Source: Anabaenopsis elenkinii CCIBt3563 (GTDB lineage: Bacteria; Cyanobacteriota; Cyanobacteriia; Cyanobacteriales; Nostocaceae). Taken from it: DNA of 64,000 nt. A model generated the notes under the pieces. It was not told the origin of the DNA, did not search any database, and saw only the letters and a list, made by a program, of their open reading frames with translations. The first letter of the stretch is position 1, and every line of letters begins with the position of its first letter. Made by a program: the position numbers and the translations under genes. Below, piece after piece: positions 17,873-28,129 of the stretch. The stretch lies in NCBI RefSeq assembly GCF_015245355.1, contig NZ_CP063311.1, positions 2,639,217-2,703,216 on the forward strand, read 5' to 3'.

Positions 17873-19348
17873 CTACTGGGCTAATACCCAATTAACTAGG
17901 GTGCGGACGCCATAGCCCGTAGCCCCTGAGCTATTGTAGCCGTTTTCCTTATCTGTCCACACTGGGCCAGCAATGTCTAAGTGGGCCCAAGGGGTATCTT
18001 TAATGAACTGTTTGAGGAAAAGGGCTGCAGTAATGGAACCCCCAGGACGCGGACCGGTATTTTTCATGTCCGCAATCCCGGATTTCAACCCTTCAAAATA
18101 TTTTTCTTCCATTGGCATTCGCCACAGTTTTTCCCCTGCGGTTTCAGCAGCTTGTTCGAGTTGGGAAGCTACAGCATCATCGGGGGTATATAAGCCGGCA
18201 ATGTCATCACCCAAGGCAATCACACAAGCACCGGTGAGGGTGGCTAAATCAACCATGGCATCTACTCCCAATTTATCTGCATACACCAAGGCATCGGCTA
18301 AGGTCAAACGCCCTTCAGCGTCGGTGTTGTTCACTTCTATGGTTTTGCCGTTAGATGCTCTGAGGATGTCCCCTGGGTGCATGGCGTGACCGCTAATCAT
18401 GTTTTCTGTGGCGGCTGAAATGAAGTGAACTTCTACATCTGGCTTGATTTGGGCGATCGCCTTGGCAGCACCCAAGGTCGCACCAGCACCACCCATATCA
18501 ATTTTCATAGTTTCGATACCGCTACCAGCACCTTTAATATTTAGTCCGCCGGAATCAAAGGTTAAACCTTTACCAATAATTGCTAGTTTCCGTTTCGGTG
18601 TACCTTGGGGTTTGTAGGTGAGGTGAATAAATTTTGGTGGTAAGTCTGAAGCTTGGGCAACTCCTAAAAAGGCACCCATACCTAACTTTTCGCAGTCTTC
18701 CCGTTCCAGAATTGTTACCTCTATGCCGTGTTCAGTCGCGATCGCCCGGGCTGTTTCTGCTAGGGTAATTGGTGTTACCTCATTGGCTGGTGCTGCCACC
18801 AATTGCCTAGCTAAGATTACCCCGGAGACGATATGATTAGCGAGGGTAATGGCTGCTTCTTGTCCACCCAGTCCCAGTAAATCTACTGTCTCAATTTTTG
18901 CTCCTTTATCTTCTGGCTCAGATTTAAAGCGAATGTCCTGATAAAGGGCTAGTTGCGTACCTTCAGTTATAGCTTGAGCAGTTGCTGCTGGCTGATTATT
19001 CCACAGGGGAAAACTCAAGGCGAGAGTTTTGCTTTTTTGCTTTTTTGCCACCCTGGCCACAGCAGCAGCCGCACGTCGCAGGGTTTCTAATTTCAGGGCT
19101 TCTGGTTTCCCCAAACCCACTAAAATTACTTTACGGATAGAGCTACCAGCACTAACACGGGTGAAAATGGTGCTGTAGGGTTTGGCGGTAAATTCTTCTT
19201 CGGCAATTAGTTCTTTTAACACCCCGGCAAACTGCTCATCTAATTTTGCCAGGTCTCCAGTTAACTCAACTGCATCTTCAAATAGTCCAATTGCCAAACT
19301 ATCGCCTGCCCAATCTAGCAAAGGCTTGTCACTAGGTTGAATTTTCAT
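17873..19348 (-). CDS. pepA: Cytosol (leucyl) aminopeptidase
   Basis: A 491-residue M17 family aminopeptidase that removes N-terminal residues using two metal ions; members form hexamers in the cytosol. The metal and catalytic residues are found in [14 protein letters not shown] and [17 protein letters not shown], the signature of the family. The N-terminal domain (about 1-160) is the usual regulatory part. It is the last core gene before the BREX island on this side, and is transcribed away from it. Confidence 0.94.
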   Translation of the reverse strand: MKIQPSDKPLLDWAGDSLAIGLFEDAVELTGDLAKLDEQFAGVLKELIAEEEFTAKPYSTIFTRVSAGSSIRKVILVGLGKPEALKLETLRRAAAAVARVAKKQKSKTLALSFPLWNNQPAATAQAITEGTQLALYQDIRFKSEPEDKGAKIETVDLLGLGGQEAAITLANHIVSGVILARQLVAAPANEVTPITLAETARAIATEHGIEVTILEREDCEKLGMGAFLGVAQASDLPPKFIHLTYKPQGTPKRKLAIIGKGLTFDSGGLNIKGAGSGIETMKIDMGGAGATLGAAKAIAQIKPDVEVHFISAATENMISGHAMHPGDILRASNGKTIEVNNTDAEGRLTLADALVYADKLGVDAMVDLATLTGACVIALGDDIAGLYTPDDAVASQLEQAAETAGEKLWRMPMEEKYFEGLKSGIADMKNTGPRPGGSITAALFLKQFIKDTPWAHLDIAGPVWTDKENGYNSSGATGYGVRTLVNWVLAQ

Positions 19349-19429
19349 TTTGTGATTTTATCTAGGTTTTCCTGCTTGTACCAGTATTACCTAAAATTCT
19401 ATTTTCGCTTGGGTGGAAAATACCAAACA

Positions 19430-19791
19430 GTGAAGCTAATAGTTTCAGGGAACAGGGAACAGGGAACAGGGAATAGGGAACAGGGAATAGGCAATTGATG
19501 TGTACTTCATTAGCCTAAAAAAGGCTTTAATGTATAATTTTTTTATAGGAGACTGTATAAAACTGTCAATAACTCACTAAACCAAAGTAGTGAAGCTGAC
19601 TGTCAAGTAAGTAAAGCTAATAGTTTCAGGGAACAGGGAACAGGGAACAGGGAACAGGGAATAGGGAATAGGCAATTGATGTGTACTTCATTAGCCTAAA
19701 AAAGGCTTTAATGTATAATTTTTTTATAGGAGACTGTATAAAACTGTCAATAACTCACTAAACCAAAGTAGTGAAGCTGACTGTCAAGTAG
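19430..19791. repeat. 181-bp tandem duplication with GGGAACA heptamers
   Basis: Two copies, about 19430-19610 and 19611-19791, lie head to tail with a spacing of 181 bp. Each holds a run of GGGAACA/GGGAATA heptamers, then GGCAATTGATGTGTACTTCA, the hairpin AGCCT...AGGCT, and ends in CTGACTGTCAAGTA. They differ in heptamer number. A partial third copy is at 58079-58150. The heptamers resemble the short tandemly repeated repetitive sequences of heterocystous cyanobacteria. The repeats fill the space where brxA would be expected before brxB. Confidence 0.85.
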
Positions 19792-19846
19792 TTGTGATGT
19801 TTCTTAATAATATCTCAGATGCTTGCTGCCTGTATTGGTTAAACTC

Positions 19847-20443
19847 ATGCCTACCTTAACAATCCACCAACGCCTTGATGCACTATTACCGAAGTTACAA
19901 GATACGCGGCTCCTGAGTAACCGTGGTATTGGTAACGAGATTGGTTTTTATATCTTTGATTACGATGCTGAATATGAACCACTGGTACATGAGTATATTG
20001 AGGGTTTAAAGTCGCAATTGATCAATCCACCCAGTGGGGTTATTTTCCTGGAAGTTAATCTCTATCGGACCATTCTGGAGATATTGCAAGAAAGAAAGTT
20101 GCTTGGAAGGGCTTTTGAGTTGGAGGCCAATAAGGGGAATGCAGCTTTAGCTAAAACTATTGCACCACTTGTTAGACCTGAGCAAGTTATTACCCATATC
20201 CAGAAGCAGTTACAGGGTGATGAACAGTTGGTGTTAATGACGGGAGTTGGTGCAAGTTGGCCCCTTGTGAGGTCACATACGATTCTGAATAACCTACATC
20301 CTATCCTGGATAAAATCCCCCTGGTGATGTTTTTTCCTGGTTCCTATGATGGCCATGAGCTACGCCTGTTTAACACTTTTAAAGATGACAATTACTATCG
20401 TGCTTTTCCTTTAATTCCTCACAATTACGTTTATGAATATTAG
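19847..20443 (+). CDS. brxB: BrxB (DUF1788), BREX protein
   Basis: Starting at the ATG at 19847 gives 198 residues of the DUF1788 family (BrxB). The frame extends 24 bp upstream to a TTG, but MPTLTIHQRLDALLPKL fits the family start. Recognisable stretches are EIGFYIFDYDAEYEPLV, GVIFLEVNLYRTI, LMTGVGASWPLVRSHTILN and VMFFPGSYDGHELRLFN. BrxB is a small core protein of BREX phage-defence systems of unknown enzymatic role, thought to act with BrxC and PglX/PglZ. It is normally preceded by brxA, which is absent here. Its stop overlaps the brxC start by 11 bp. Confidence 0.88.
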   Translation: MPTLTIHQRLDALLPKLQDTRLLSNRGIGNEIGFYIFDYDAEYEPLVHEYIEGLKSQLINPPSGVIFLEVNLYRTILEILQERKLLGRAFELEANKGNAALAKTIAPLVRPEQVITHIQKQLQGDEQLVLMTGVGASWPLVRSHTILNNLHPILDKIPLVMFFPGSYDGHELRLFNTFKDDNYYRAFPLIPHNYVYEY

Positions 20444-23400
20444 TGAACTATTTCAAAAAGATATTAACCGTAACATTAATGGTGTTATCAAAGTAGGACA
20501 GCAGGATGACCAGAATATCCGTCAGGAGTTGGAGGAGTATGTTGTTACTCGTGAACTAGATAAACACTTCCGAACTTTTTTTGACCGCTTTACTGATGCC
20601 CTGAGTAATCCTACTGATAAAATGGGGGTGTGGATTTCTGGTTTTTTTGGGTCGGGTAAATCGCACTTTTTGAAGATTCTTTCTTACCTGTTAGAAAATC
20701 GCGATTTGGGTAGTAGTTGTGCTTTAGACTATTTCAACGCTGAACGTATTCCTGACCCGTTATTACTGGCAAAAATTACCCAAGCTGCACAAAGTTCTTG
20801 TGATGTAATTCTTTTCAATATTGATTCTAAGGCGGATGCTAATAATAAAAACCATAAGGAAAGTATTACTAAAGTTTTTCAAAAAGTCTTTGACGAGCAT
20901 TTAGGTTATTTTGGTACAATACCTGCAATTGCTGAATTTGAACGCCAGTTAGATAAACAAGGTAAATATCAAGATTTTAAAGATGCCTTTCAAGCTGAAA
21001 GTGGCTTGGTATGGTCAGAAAATCGCGATGCTTGGGGGTTTTATCAGGATGCGATCGCCGCTGCTTTACAAGTGAGTACGGGGATGAGTGCAGATGCAGC
21101 TAACCGCCTCTTAGATTTCAATGAACAAAATTATAGTTTAAGCCCGGAGAAATTCGCCCAAATAGTTAAGCAATATTTAGATGGTAAAAGTCCCCAACAC
21201 CGGTTAATTTTTATGGTGGATGAGGTGGGACAGTATATAGGTGAAGACAGTAAGCTGATGTTAAATCTTCAGACGGTAGTAGAAGATTTGGGTACACACT
21301 GTCAGGGTAAAGCTTGGGTAGTGGTAACATCCCAAGAAGCAATGGATGAGATTACCAAAAACAAGATTAAAGGTGAGGATTTTTCTAAAATTATCGGGCG
21401 TTTTTACCGTCCTCTGAGTTTGTCATCTGCGAACACAGACGAAGTAATTAAATTGCGGTTACTGGGTAAAACTGATGCAGCACAAACAGGACTAGAGGCT
21501 TTATATAACCAAAAAGTTGCCATCCTGAAAAACCAAATTACCTTTACTCAAGATAGTGCTGATATGCCAAGATATAGCAGTATAAAAGATTTTACTGCGG
21601 CTTATCCCTTTGTTCCCTACCAGTTTACCTTATTGCAGAAAGTGTTTACCCAAATTCGCCTCATGGGTTCTGCGGGTAAACATTTAGCATCGGGAGAACG
21701 TTCTTTACTTGATGCTTTTCAGGTCGCTTCCCAAGCAGTAGCAGGAAAGCCTCTAGGTGTACTAGTTCCCTTCTACACCTTTTATATGGCAATTGAAGGA
21801 TTTTTAGATACTGCTATCAGCCAAGTTATTAATCAGGCTACAGGTAACCCACAATTACAGACTTTTGATATTGACTTGTTAAAAACATTATTCATGGTCA
21901 AGTATATCAAAGAAATCAGGGCAAACTTGGATAACTTGACCACTTTAAGTTTAGGTCACATTGACGAGGATAAAATATTACTCAGACAGCAAGTAGAAGC
22001 TGCATTAGGACGTTTAGAAAGACAGACTTTAATTCAGCGCAATGGTGATGAATATATTTTCCTCACCCATGAAGAACAAGACATTGGTAGAGAAATTAAA
22101 AATATCCAAGCTGATGCTGGTAAAGTGAGCAAAGAGATGCAAACATTGGTTTGGGAATCAATTTTTACTGACAAAGAATTAAAATATGGTCGTCATAGAT
22201 ATCCATTTAGTCGCCAGCTAGATGAACAGACCTCTGGACAGCAAACAAATGACTTGACTTTGCATATTGTCACCCCCTATGCAGAAAAGTACGCCGCTAT
22301 GCAAGAGGATGATTTTTGTCTAGGTATTACGGGAGGAGGTTTTGAGGTATTAGTAAGATTACAAGATGACCAACGCTTGCTTGATGACCTGAATACCTTA
22401 GTGAAAACAGATGAATACTTGCGTCTAAAAAATAGTAGTAGTTTGACTCCCAACATCCAAAGAATTTTAATGGCGCGGGGGGATGAAAATAATCAGCGGC
22501 GCGAAAATATCAAAAACACCTTAGAAGATTTAATTGCGGGTGCAGATGTATTTGCTTATGGAACTAAAGTAGAAATTCGTGACCGGGATGCAAAAAACCT
22601 ATTAATAGAAGGACTAACCTATTTAGTCAAGAACGTTTATCAAAAATTAGGTTATGTTGCTAGTGGGTTTGAAACCGAAGAACAAGTTACTAATGCATTG
22701 ACTCGTGATAGCGAAGAAAAAAACACTGCTGAACAACCAGTTAATGCAGCTGCTCATATTGAAATGCGTACTTGGTTACAGGACGAATCTCGCGCCTATC
22801 GCCAAGTTACAATTAAAGGATTAATCAATAAATTTGCTGTTCGTCCTTACGGGTGGTCACAACTGGATACCCTAGGAGTGATGGCGGAGTTGGTTAATCA
22901 AGGTGTAGTACAACTGCGATACGCACAAGGTAATGTCAATCTGCGAGAAAAAGGTTTAGTTAAAACATTACGTTCTCGTCAAGGTTTAGATACATATATA
23001 GTGCGACTAGCTGATGTTATTGACCCAACAAGTTTAAGAATAGCCAAAGATTTGGCTGGTGACTTACTAAATGGGAATATACCCAGTGACCCTCAACTAC
23101 TATTTGAAAGTTACAAAAAAGCTTTATCAGCACGAAGTAAACAACTGGAAGAATGGTTAGTTGAGGTGCAGAAGCATAGTTTACCTTTTAGGCAATTATT
23201 GCAGACAAATTTAGATTTGTTGGGAGAGCTATTAACTAAAGATGGTGCGCCGGATTTGTTCCGCAGTATTCGTACTAAACAGGATGAAATAGAAGAATAT
23301 ATTGAGGATGTGGAGAAGCTGCAAAATTTCTTTACTGGACAGATTAAATTATTTCAACAAGTGCGACAGGATTTGCAGGATTTAGAACTAGAACTGCGCC

Positions 23401-23990
23401 ATGTTACAGAGCCGGAATTACTCAAGCGGGTAGAGTCTGTTAAACAGATTTTAGCAATGCCTGACCCTACGGACAAGATTCCTGAGTTGGCGATGTTGCT
23501 TAAACCTGTGAAAGACAAAGTACAGGGAGTTTTGAGTAAACGAATTTATCAAGTGGAGACTAAGAGTAAAGAATTGCGGGAAAAGGTAAATGAGTATATT
23601 ACCTCTGCACATCCAGAGGTTGCTGAGAAGTTAGATTTTAGCAGTATTACACAACAAATTGAGCAGGTTGTTAGTTCCAGTTCTCAGGTAACGAGTATTG
23701 ATTCTGCGATCGCCCGTGAAGCAGAGTTACAAGGAATGTTACCATCATTGCTGACTAAAATAGACCAGCAAGCAGAGCAAATTATTCAAGTTATTCAAAC
23801 TCAGGTACAAAGTCCAGGTGATAAGTCCACACCAGCAGTCAAAACTAAACCCATTGTGGCGGTACAGGTGGTAAAAGTTACCACTAAATTAGTATTAGAG
23901 ACTCCCGAGGACGTTGATAATTATGTAGAAGCTTTGCGTCAGGAGTTGTTACATCAAATTCAGCAGAATAACAAGGTGAGACTGGAATAA
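20433..23990 (+). CDS. brxC: BrxC, BREX AAA+ ATPase
   Basis: A 1,185-residue protein, the usual BrxC size. The Walker A motif GFFGSGKS is at residues 70-77 and Walker B LIFMVDE at 258-264. The N-terminal phrase FQKDINRNINGVIKVGQ is a family mark. The second half is helical and coiled-coil rich (around residues 950-1100). BrxC is an essential BREX component whose ATPase activity supports host methylation and phage exclusion, probably in a complex with BrxB, PglX and PglZ. Translation is likely coupled to brxB because the genes overlap. It is followed by 434 bp of tandem repeats rather than directly by pglX. Confidence 0.93.
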   Translation: MNISELFQKDINRNINGVIKVGQQDDQNIRQELEEYVVTRELDKHFRTFFDRFTDALSNPTDKMGVWISGFFGSGKSHFLKILSYLLENRDLGSSCALDYFNAERIPDPLLLAKITQAAQSSCDVILFNIDSKADANNKNHKESITKVFQKVFDEHLGYFGTIPAIAEFERQLDKQGKYQDFKDAFQAESGLVWSENRDAWGFYQDAIAAALQVSTGMSADAANRLLDFNEQNYSLSPEKFAQIVKQYLDGKSPQHRLIFMVDEVGQYIGEDSKLMLNLQTVVEDLGTHCQGKAWVVVTSQEAMDEITKNKIKGEDFSKIIGRFYRPLSLSSANTDEVIKLRLLGKTDAAQTGLEALYNQKVAILKNQITFTQDSADMPRYSSIKDFTAAYPFVPYQFTLLQKVFTQIRLMGSAGKHLASGERSLLDAFQVASQAVAGKPLGVLVPFYTFYMAIEGFLDTAISQVINQATGNPQLQTFDIDLLKTLFMVKYIKEIRANLDNLTTLSLGHIDEDKILLRQQVEAALGRLERQTLIQRNGDEYIFLTHEEQDIGREIKNIQADAGKVSKEMQTLVWESIFTDKELKYGRHRYPFSRQLDEQTSGQQTNDLTLHIVTPYAEKYAAMQEDDFCLGITGGGFEVLVRLQDDQRLLDDLNTLVKTDEYLRLKNSSSLTPNIQRILMARGDENNQRRENIKNTLEDLIAGADVFAYGTKVEIRDRDAKNLLIEGLTYLVKNVYQKLGYVASGFETEEQVTNALTRDSEEKNTAEQPVNAAAHIEMRTWLQDESRAYRQVTIKGLINKFAVRPYGWSQLDTLGVMAELVNQGVVQLRYAQGNVNLREKGLVKTLRSRQGLDTYIVRLADVIDPTSLRIAKDLAGDLLNGNIPSDPQLLFESYKKALSARSKQLEEWLVEVQKHSLPFRQLLQTNLDLLGELLTKDGAPDLFRSIRTKQDEIEEYIEDVEKLQNFFTGQIKLFQQVRQDLQDLELELRHVTEPELLKRVESVKQILAMPDPTDKIPELAMLLKPVKDKVQGVLSKRIYQVETKSKELREKVNEYITSAHPEVAEKLDFSSITQQIEQVVSSSSQVTSIDSAIAREAELQGMLPSLLTKIDQQAEQIIQVIQTQVQSPGDKSTPAVKTKPIVAVQVVKVTTKLVLETPEDVDNYVEALRQELLHQIQQNNKVRLE

Positions 23991-24009
23991 TTTAACTATT
24001 TGCTACTTG

Positions 24010-24296
24010 TTGCTACTTCCAAGGCTAAATGTAACCATTGATTCCGGTGGTTGAGCGAAGTCGAAACCATGATCGCCCGAATTTGCTACTTCCAAGGCTA
24101 AATGTAAACATTGATTCCGGTGGTTGAGCGAAGTCGAAACCATGATCGCCCGAATTTGCTACTTCCAAGGCTAAATGTAAACATTGATTCCGGTGGTTGA
24201 GCGAAGTCGAAACCATGATCGCCCGAATTTGCTACTTCCAAGGCTAAATGTAAACATTGATTCCGGTGGTTGAGCGAAGTCGAAACCATGATCGCC
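24010..24296. repeat. Four tandem 73-bp repeats between brxC and pglX
   Basis: Copies begin at 24010, 24083, 24156 and 24229, each reading TTGCTACTTCCAAGGCTAAA then TGTAAACATTGATTCCGG and GGTTGAGCGAAGTCGAAACC, ending GATCGCCC. They are nearly identical (first copy ACC instead of AAC; last ends early). The core GAGCGAAGTCGAA occurs again in reverse orientation in the palindrome at 24354-24381. There are no unique spacers, so this is a satellite-type repeat, not CRISPR. Confidence 0.92.
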
Positions 24297-24353
24297 CCAA
24301 TAATCTCTAAAATCTCTTGGGGTTATCTTGACCTCACTTCCTCCCCCTGATAT

Positions 24354-24381
24354 TGTTCCCTTCGACTTCGCTCAGGGAACA
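24354..24381. repeat. 28-bp palindrome in front of pglX
   Basis: TGTTCCC at 24354-24360 and GGGAACA at 24375-24381 flank TTCGACTTCGCTCA, the reverse complement of the core of the 73-bp repeats. It is 44 bp upstream of the chosen pglX start. It could be an RNA hairpin in the leader, a protein site or simply a widespread cyanobacterial repeat. Confidence 0.75.
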
Positions 24382-24424
24382 TATTGATTTCAGCACTATC
24401 TCAGGATTTAAAACTTTAACTGTC

Positions 24425-27400
24425 ATGAATCGCACTACTGTTAAAAACTTTGCAAATTGGGCCCGTGGTTACTTAAAGCAACAAATAGCAGCGCGTGCTG
24501 CTCAATTCGGTGTCACTCGGAAAACAATTATAGAACCGCAATTTGTTTCTGGTGGTTTATTGGTAGCTGGACAAATCCTTAACACTGCAGAAGCTAACCA
24601 ATATCAACAGTTAAAATTACGTTTAGATGAATTATCCCAACAGCAGGAGAACGCTAAAACTCCAGGAGAGAAATTAGCTAAAGCTGTAGAATTATTAATT
24701 GATGAAATTGCTTACACCTGGTTTAACCGGTTAGCAGCCTTGCGGTTTATGGAGGTAAATAATTATATTGGGCGGGTGTTGAGTAGTAGTGACCCGAATT
24801 TAGTAGACCCTGATATTTTGCGGGATGCTTACTCTATTGCGGAGATGGAAGAGTTACCAGGATTAAACCTGGAAACACTCACCCAGTGGCGTAAGTTTGC
24901 TAGTCGAGAACCTAACCCCGATGGGTATATTTATCGTCGGATGTTGTTAGCTCAGTGTGAAGCTTTATCAGCAAGTATTCCCACCTTATTTGACAAAAAG
25001 AAAAATTATCAAGGTCTATTTTTACCGATAAATCTGCTTAATCAAGATTCAATTATACGGCGATTTGTTAAAGATATTGCTGAGGAGGATTGGCAAGATA
25101 TCGAAATAGTAGGTTGGCTATATCAGTTTTATATTTCTGATCGTAAAGATGAAATTATTGGGGCGAAATCTAAAATTGAGGCTCAGGATATCCCCGCCGC
25201 CACCCAATTATTTACTCCTCGGTGGATTGTCCAGTACATGGTAGAAAATAGCCTAGGGCGGTTGTGGTTGGAGTCTCACCCAGAGTCAAAGTTACGGGAG
25301 AAAATGCCCTATTTTTTAGAGGGTGGGAAACTGGGCGATGTTGGTCGTGAGTCATCGGTGATTAATTCTGTGGAGACAGTAGGGGAAACAAAAGAACCTT
25401 TACTTGAACTTCTTGATCAAGCTGAAAAAACCTCTTTACCTTTGCACTCCCGCAATACCTCCCCTAGTCTTCCCCAGACTCCCCAAGAATTAACAGTAAT
25501 TGACCCTGCTTGTGGTAGCGGACATATTTTAGTATATGCCTTTGATTTGTTGTTAGAAATTTATAAGGAACAGGGTTATTTAGAAAGGGATATTCCCGCA
25601 CTGATTTTAACTCATAACTTATATGGTTTAGATATTGATGAACGGGCGGTACAATTGGCTAGTTTTGCAGTTGTGATGAAAGCACGGGCGGTTAATTCGC
25701 GGATTTTGCGGAAACCTCCGGCTTTGAATATTATGACTGTGGGATCTACCCGTAGTCAGGTTTTACCTCCAGTACCTGAATTAAATCCTGAAGATTGGGA
25801 ACCTTTACTAGATGCTTTTGAGGATGCGGATAGTTTAGGTAGTTTGATAACGCCACCAGATTTTGATGGTGATAAGTTGCGTAAGCAATTAGATGATCTC
25901 CAGGGGAGTAATCCTATTTTTAAGGAAAGTGTTATTCCCCTATATAATTTGATTTCTCAAGCTGAATTGTTGACGAAACAGTATTGGGTTGTGGTGGCTA
26001 ATCCACCTTATATGGGGAATAAGAGTTTAAATGAAGTTTTAAAGAAATTTGCTAGTAAAAATTATCCTGATTCTAAGTCAGATACTTTCTCTATGTTTGT
26101 TGAACGTTTTTTGAGCATGATTTTAGAAAACGGATTTATTGGTGTAATGACACCTTTTACATGGATGTTTTTAAGTTCTTATGAAAAACTACGTAAAACC
26201 ATATTAAATAATACTACAATAACAAGTCTGGTTAGACCAGAATATCATGCTTTTTTCGATTCTGCTTATGTACCAATATGTACTTTTACCCTTTTAAATA
26301 GAGCTTTACCACAATATCAAGGAACTTTTATTGATCTTAATCAATTTTATGGAACAGATTTACAACCAGTTAAGGTTTTAGAAGCTATTAAAAATCCTGA
26401 TTGTGGGTATCTTTATTATGCCAAGTCTGCTGATTTTGCGAAGATTCCGGGGTATCCTATTATTTATAATCTTTTAGATCAGTTTAGAAATTCTTTCCAA
26501 AATAATAAATTATTATCTGATTTTGGAGGGTTTAAGAGAGGAACGTCTACATCAAATAATGAAAGATTTTTAAGATATTGGCATGAAGTTAAATTATTGG
26601 TTAAAACCGAGCCACCATCAAATAAATGGTTTCCGTATAATAAAGGTGGTGAGAAACGGCGATGGTATGGAAATTTAGACTACTTAATAAACTGGGAAAA
26701 CAATGGGGAGGAAATAGCTAACCATAAAAAATCCTACCTCAGAAATGTTGAATACAATTTTTTACCTTCTATAAGTTATACTTCACTGACTTCGGGTGAA
26801 CCATCATTTAGATTTTACAGAAATAATGCCCATGATCAGGCAGGAAACTTTTTTCCATTAAACGATATTGAAACCCTAGAATGTTTATTATCATGCCTTA
26901 ATTCAAAGCCAATCTTACAAATAATTAGCTTGCTAAATCCAACATTAAATATTCTAATAGAAGAATTAAATAAAATTCCAGTAATACTTACTGGGTCTAA
27001 ATTAGATATATCACAGCACTGTATATCTATATCAAAACAAGACTGGGACAACTTCGAGACCTCCTGGGACTTCCAAACCCACCCATTATTACGCCACAAG
27101 ACCAAACACCTGAGTGAAGCCTTTGACATTTGGCAAAACCAAGCAGAAACAGCCTTCCGAGAACTGCAACACCTAGAAGAAGAAAATAACCGCTACTGGA
27201 TAGAAGCCTACGGACTGCAAGAAGAACTCACCCCAGAAGTACCCGACGACCAAATTACCATCCGCAGAGCCGACCTAAACAGAGATATCCGTTCCCTCAT
27301 CTCCTACGCCGTCGGCTGTATGATGGGACGCTATAGCCTAGATCACCCCGGACTCATCCACGCTGGTCAACCCTTTGACCCCGGACTACACCAAACATTT

Positions 27401-28060
27401 ACCCCCAGCAGTAATCCCATCATACCCATCACAGACCAAGCATACTTTGATAAAGATATTGTTACCCAGTTTATGGAATTTATGCGAGTTGCATACAGTC
27501 CTGACACCCTCATGGAAAACCTCAACTTTATCGCCAACGCCCTCACCCAGAGAAATGATGAAACCCCAATAGACCGCATCCGGCGCTACTTCCTGCAAGA
27601 GTTCATCTCTGACCACATCCGAACCTACAAAAAACGCCCCATTTACTGGTTATTCACCAGTGGTAAAAAACAAGCCTTTGGCGCATTAGTCTACCTCCAC
27701 CGCTACAACCAAGACACCCTCGCCCGTCTGCGGATGGATTACGTATTAGAATTACAAGTGAAATTAGATGGGGAAATGTCCAGAGCGCAACAACAATTAG
27801 ACAGCGCCATAGCCACCACCACCAAGAAAGCAGCCAGTAAACGCCTTAAAGAACTACAAGAACAACAATTAGAACTAAGGGAATACCAAGCCAAACTCCA
27901 ACACTTAGCAGATACACGCATTAAAATTGACCTTGATGATGGAGTGGCGTATAACTACACCCTGTTTAAGGGGTTAGTTTATGAAGGTACAGATTTAAAA
28001 ATGGCAGATTTAGAAAAAGCATCAAAATGGAAACGGGAGTTGTTAAAGCAAGATAGTTAG
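24425..28060 (+). CDS. pglX: PglX, BREX adenine-specific DNA methyltransferase
   Basis: The ATG at 24425 gives MNRTTVKNFANWARGYLKQQ, the expected start of PglX; the frame continues 24 codons upstream but through a palindromic repeat, so that part is probably untranslated. The protein has 1,211 residues. S-adenosylmethionine motif I is DPACGSG at residues 360-366, and the N6-adenine catalytic motif NPPY is at 526-529. The target-recognition part follows and the C-terminus is helical. PglX methylates one strand of the host recognition site, marking self DNA. A low-complexity Ser/Pro-rich insert lies before motif I (about residues 310-350). The next gene, a helicase, begins 69 bp downstream. Confidence 0.93.
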   Translation: MNRTTVKNFANWARGYLKQQIAARAAQFGVTRKTIIEPQFVSGGLLVAGQILNTAEANQYQQLKLRLDELSQQQENAKTPGEKLAKAVELLIDEIAYTWFNRLAALRFMEVNNYIGRVLSSSDPNLVDPDILRDAYSIAEMEELPGLNLETLTQWRKFASREPNPDGYIYRRMLLAQCEALSASIPTLFDKKKNYQGLFLPINLLNQDSIIRRFVKDIAEEDWQDIEIVGWLYQFYISDRKDEIIGAKSKIEAQDIPAATQLFTPRWIVQYMVENSLGRLWLESHPESKLREKMPYFLEGGKLGDVGRESSVINSVETVGETKEPLLELLDQAEKTSLPLHSRNTSPSLPQTPQELTVIDPACGSGHILVYAFDLLLEIYKEQGYLERDIPALILTHNLYGLDIDERAVQLASFAVVMKARAVNSRILRKPPALNIMTVGSTRSQVLPPVPELNPEDWEPLLDAFEDADSLGSLITPPDFDGDKLRKQLDDLQGSNPIFKESVIPLYNLISQAELLTKQYWVVVANPPYMGNKSLNEVLKKFASKNYPDSKSDTFSMFVERFLSMILENGFIGVMTPFTWMFLSSYEKLRKTILNNTTITSLVRPEYHAFFDSAYVPICTFTLLNRALPQYQGTFIDLNQFYGTDLQPVKVLEAIKNPDCGYLYYAKSADFAKIPGYPIIYNLLDQFRNSFQNNKLLSDFGGFKRGTSTSNNERFLRYWHEVKLLVKTEPPSNKWFPYNKGGEKRRWYGNLDYLINWENNGEEIANHKKSYLRNVEYNFLPSISYTSLTSGEPSFRFYRNNAHDQAGNFFPLNDIETLECLLSCLNSKPILQIISLLNPTLNILIEELNKIPVILTGSKLDISQHCISISKQDWDNFETSWDFQTHPLLRHKTKHLSEAFDIWQNQAETAFRELQHLEEENNRYWIEAYGLQEELTPEVPDDQITIRRADLNRDIRSLISYAVGCMMGRYSLDHPGLIHAGQPFDPGLHQTFTPSSNPIIPITDQAYFDKDIVTQFMEFMRVAYSPDTLMENLNFIANALTQRNDETPIDRIRRYFLQEFISDHIRTYKKRPIYWLFTSGKKQAFGALVYLHRYNQDTLARLRMDYVLELQVKLDGEMSRAQQQLDSAIATTTKKAASKRLKELQEQQLELREYQAKLQHLADTRIKIDLDDGVAYNYTLFKGLVYEGTDLKMADLEKASKWKRELLKQDS

Positions 28061-28129
28061 TTTAACTAGCTTTGGTCAAAAAAATTCAATCAAATTGATT
28101 ATTTATGATTTTTTAGGTGAGGAGATAGC

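Noticed and set aside
24025-24289. Minus-strand frames of 63 codons inside the repeats
   Set aside because: They translate the same 73-bp repeat in successive frames and have no independent support.
24010-24296. Possible CRISPR array
   Set aside because: The 73-bp units are joined directly with no variable spacers and there are no cas genes, so this is a tandem repeat.
24353-24424. Upstream in-frame extension of pglX
   Set aside because: It runs through a palindromic repeat and has no family similarity; the ATG at 24425 fits the PglX start.
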